A DNA stretch of 7,781 nt, from positions 1 through 7,781 of the forward strand of contig SKLD01000339.1 in assembly GCA_007123395.1 (NCBI GenBank), written 5' to 3'. The notes under the pieces were generated by a model that saw only the letters and a list, made by a program, of their open reading frames with translations, had not been told where the DNA came from and did no database searches. Shown here in pieces: positions 7,030 to 7,781 of this stretch. The stretch comes from Opitutales bacterium. GTDB lineage: Bacteria > Verrucomicrobiota > Verrucomicrobiia > Opitutales > Oceanipulchritudinaceae. Within the stretch, counting starts at the first letter, position 1. Each line of letters begins with the position of its first letter. The position numbers and the translations under genes are program-made.

Positions 7030-7088
7030 GTAGTCGGGCGGCCTTGGCCCCCGACGAAAACGGAACCGTTGCTATCGACCGGCCCGGT
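7030..7088 (+). repeat. Second GTAG-headed hairpin plus two adjoining dyads
   Basis: GTAG (7030-7033) overlaps a strong hairpin: GTCGGG (7033-7038), bulged C, GGCC (7040-7043), TT, GGCC (7046-7049), CCCGAC (7050-7055). It is followed by the dyad AACGG-AA-CCGTT (7059-7070) and the palindrome ACCGG-C-CCGGT (7078-7088). The first hairpin lies about 75 bases after the stop of the small minus-strand gene and could cap its mRNA 3' end; there is no T-tract in that direction, so an ordinary intrinsic terminator is doubtful. A REP-type repeat is the alternative. Confidence 0.45.
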
Positions 7089-7129
7089 GACGCCGCACCA
7101 CCCTTCGTCCTCCCTTCACACCCGAGCCC

Positions 7130-7288
7130 TCACCCCTTCACATACCACGCCAGCACGATGAGCGGCAGGAGCAAAAAGATGAACGCGGCGACAACGATGA
7201 GCGCGTAATCGCGCCGCGCGCGGCGGAGGGTCTCCTCATCGGGCGGCGGCTCCGGCGGATCACCCGGCGAATGCTCAGGCGTCGTCAT
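7130..7288 (-). CDS. 52-residue single-pass membrane protein coupled to the FGE-like gene
   Basis: The product has a Pro- and acid-rich head (about residues 1-20, with PGDPPEPPPDEE), a short basic stretch (RRARR, 22-26) and one membrane helix (about 28-49) ending in WYVKG. The positive residues before the helix predict a cytoplasmic N-terminus. Its ATG (7286-7288) lies inside the last codons of the upstream FGE-like gene, overlapping it by 14 bases, and no Shine-Dalgarno is visible, so it probably relies on reinitiation by terminating ribosomes. The same open frame extends upstream to 7519, but that part only shadows the FGE-like gene. Family not recognised. It may anchor or regulate the FGE-like protein or another partner; this is inference from coupling only. 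Confidence 0.65.
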   Translation of the reverse strand: MTTPEHSPGDPPEPPPDEETLRRARRDYALIVVAAFIFLLLPLIVLAWYVKG

Positions 7289-7781
7289 CGGCGGCAAGAA
7301 CGGACTCTTCGTCGATAATGGGCTCCGGAGCGGACTCCATGTCCACGACGAAGCGGAAGCCGATGATGCGCGTGCGGTCGTTGCGGCCGTGGTATTCCAC
7401 AGGCATCCGGTTGAGGCGGAGAGGATTGTCGCGCACGGAACCGCCCACGACGATGCCTTCGGCGGGATTGACGGGATTGGTCTCGCCGGTCCACTCGGCG
7501 ACGTTGCCGAGGAGATCATGGAACCCGTGCTCGTTCATCTCGCGAGTGCCCACCGGCTGCGTCTCGCGGTCGGAGTTCTGGCTGTTCCACGCGATGCGGT
7601 TGACGTCGACACCGCGCATGGAACCGACGGCGGCCTCGAATTCCCCGCGGGTGGGCAAACGCACCGGGCGTGCGAGGATCCAGCCCAGCCGCTCGCAAAA
7701 CTCCATCGCTTCGCGCTGTGTCACTGTTTCCACCGGCAGTTGATCGCCGCGGCGTGTTGACGGATTGGATCCCATCACCCG
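7275..7781 (-). CDS. FGE-like (SUMF1/formylglycine-generating enzyme-type) domain protein, C-terminal part
   Basis: The frame is open to the window edge, so the 5' end is missing; the GTG near 7778 is internal (the codons before the MGSNPS block continue outward). Family blocks in order are MGSNPS, PVETVTQREAMEFCERL, RLPTRGEFEAA (around 7630-7662), PVGT with HGFHDLLGNVAEW (GNVAEW near 7491-7508), and a final GFRF (near 7351-7362). These define the FGE-sulfatase fold (PF03781 type). The catalytic cysteine pair of true formylglycine-generating enzymes sits between the GGS block and GFR; here that stretch has no Cys, so sulfatase activation is unlikely. A binding or other catalytic role known for relatives of this fold is possible. 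After GFRF comes a 22-residue acidic tail ending ADDDA. No signal can be judged without the N-terminus. It overlaps a micro-membrane protein gene, implying a joint role. Confidence 0.87.
   Translation of the reverse strand, partial: RVMGSNPSTRRGDQLPVETVTQREAMEFCERLGWILARPVRLPTRGEFEAAVGSMRGVDVNRIAWNSQNSDRETQPVGTREMNEHGFHDLLGNVAEWTGETNPVNPAEGIVVGGSVRDNPLRLNRMPVEYHGRNDRTRIIGFRFVVDMESAPEPIIDEESVLAADDDA

Larger units (their letters stand above)
6686..7129. other. Gene-poor intergenic region with hairpins and C-rich, T-poor stretch
   Basis: No convincing coding sequence is seen in these 444 bases. In 6901-7020 the plus strand has about 61 C, 28 A, 27 G and only 4 T by hand count; the lack of T removes many stop codons and gives spurious open frames on both strands. 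Two REP-like hairpins are listed separately. Weak dyads also occur at 6746-6764 and 6761-6775. The promoter of the NfeD-like gene must lie between 6686 and about 6800, but no clear -35/-10 pair could be fixed. Confidence 0.6.

Noticed and set aside
6742..7161. 139-residue plus-strand frame, Thr/Pro/Arg-rich
   Set aside because: Same composition effect; it also runs into the 3' end of the real small minus-strand gene.
7289..7519. Longer version of the 52-residue membrane protein
   Set aside because: The added 77 residues are Ser/Pro/Ala-rich and overlap the FGE-like gene in another frame; only the part from 7288 looks like protein.
1..7781. CRISPR array, tRNA, rRNA, insertion sequence with transposase
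   Set aside because: No regularly spaced direct repeats, no cloverleaf or rRNA-like stretch, and no transposase motifs were seen on either strand.

Overview
The window looks like chromosome of a GC-rich, Gram-negative bacterium that uses PEP-CTERM/exosortase protein sorting. A Verrucomicrobiota member, perhaps of the Opitutia class, fits best. The reasons are a PEP-CTERM tail on a secreted protease, a GH42 glycosidase, an FGE-like (SUMF1-type) protein, weak or absent Shine-Dalgarno sequences, and high GC in most genes. The assignment is an inference; no rRNA or marker gene is present. Planctomycetota or Lentisphaerota are not excluded.

Layout. Positions 1-420 hold the 3' end of a trypsin-like serine protease ending in a PEP-CTERM anchor. 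A short structured gap follows (437-501, nested hairpins). A two-gene unit on the plus strand encodes a GH42 beta-galactosidase-type glycosidase (615-2660) and an extended-SDR NAD(P)-dependent oxidoreductase/epimerase (2695-3558). After 77 bases a second plus-strand unit encodes a YcjX-family P-loop NTPase (3636-5096) and its partner, a YcjF/DUF697 two-pass membrane protein (5093-6169), joined by an ATGA stop/start overlap.

Convergent to these, on the minus strand, are an AT-richer gene for a small membrane protein with an NfeD-type C-terminal domain (6251-6685) and, further right, an FGE-like protein whose 5' end lies outside the window (7275-7781). The latter overlaps a 52-residue single-pass membrane protein gene (7130-7288). 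The 440 bases between the NfeD-like gene and that small gene carry no convincing gene. They hold two GTAG-headed hairpins that resemble REP-type repeats and a strongly C-rich, T-poor stretch.

How the genes may work together. GH42 plus SDR suggests cytoplasmic breakdown and redox or epimer conversion of galactose-type sugars. YcjX and YcjF are established partner families tied to envelope stress in gamma-proteobacteria, and NfeD-type proteins also belong to membrane-stress contexts, so the centre of the window may be an envelope-maintenance locus. The FGE-like protein lacks any cysteine in the part of the fold where formylglycine-generating enzymes carry their catalytic pair, so it probably does not make formylglycine. 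Its tightly coupled micro-membrane protein is the least explained element of the window.
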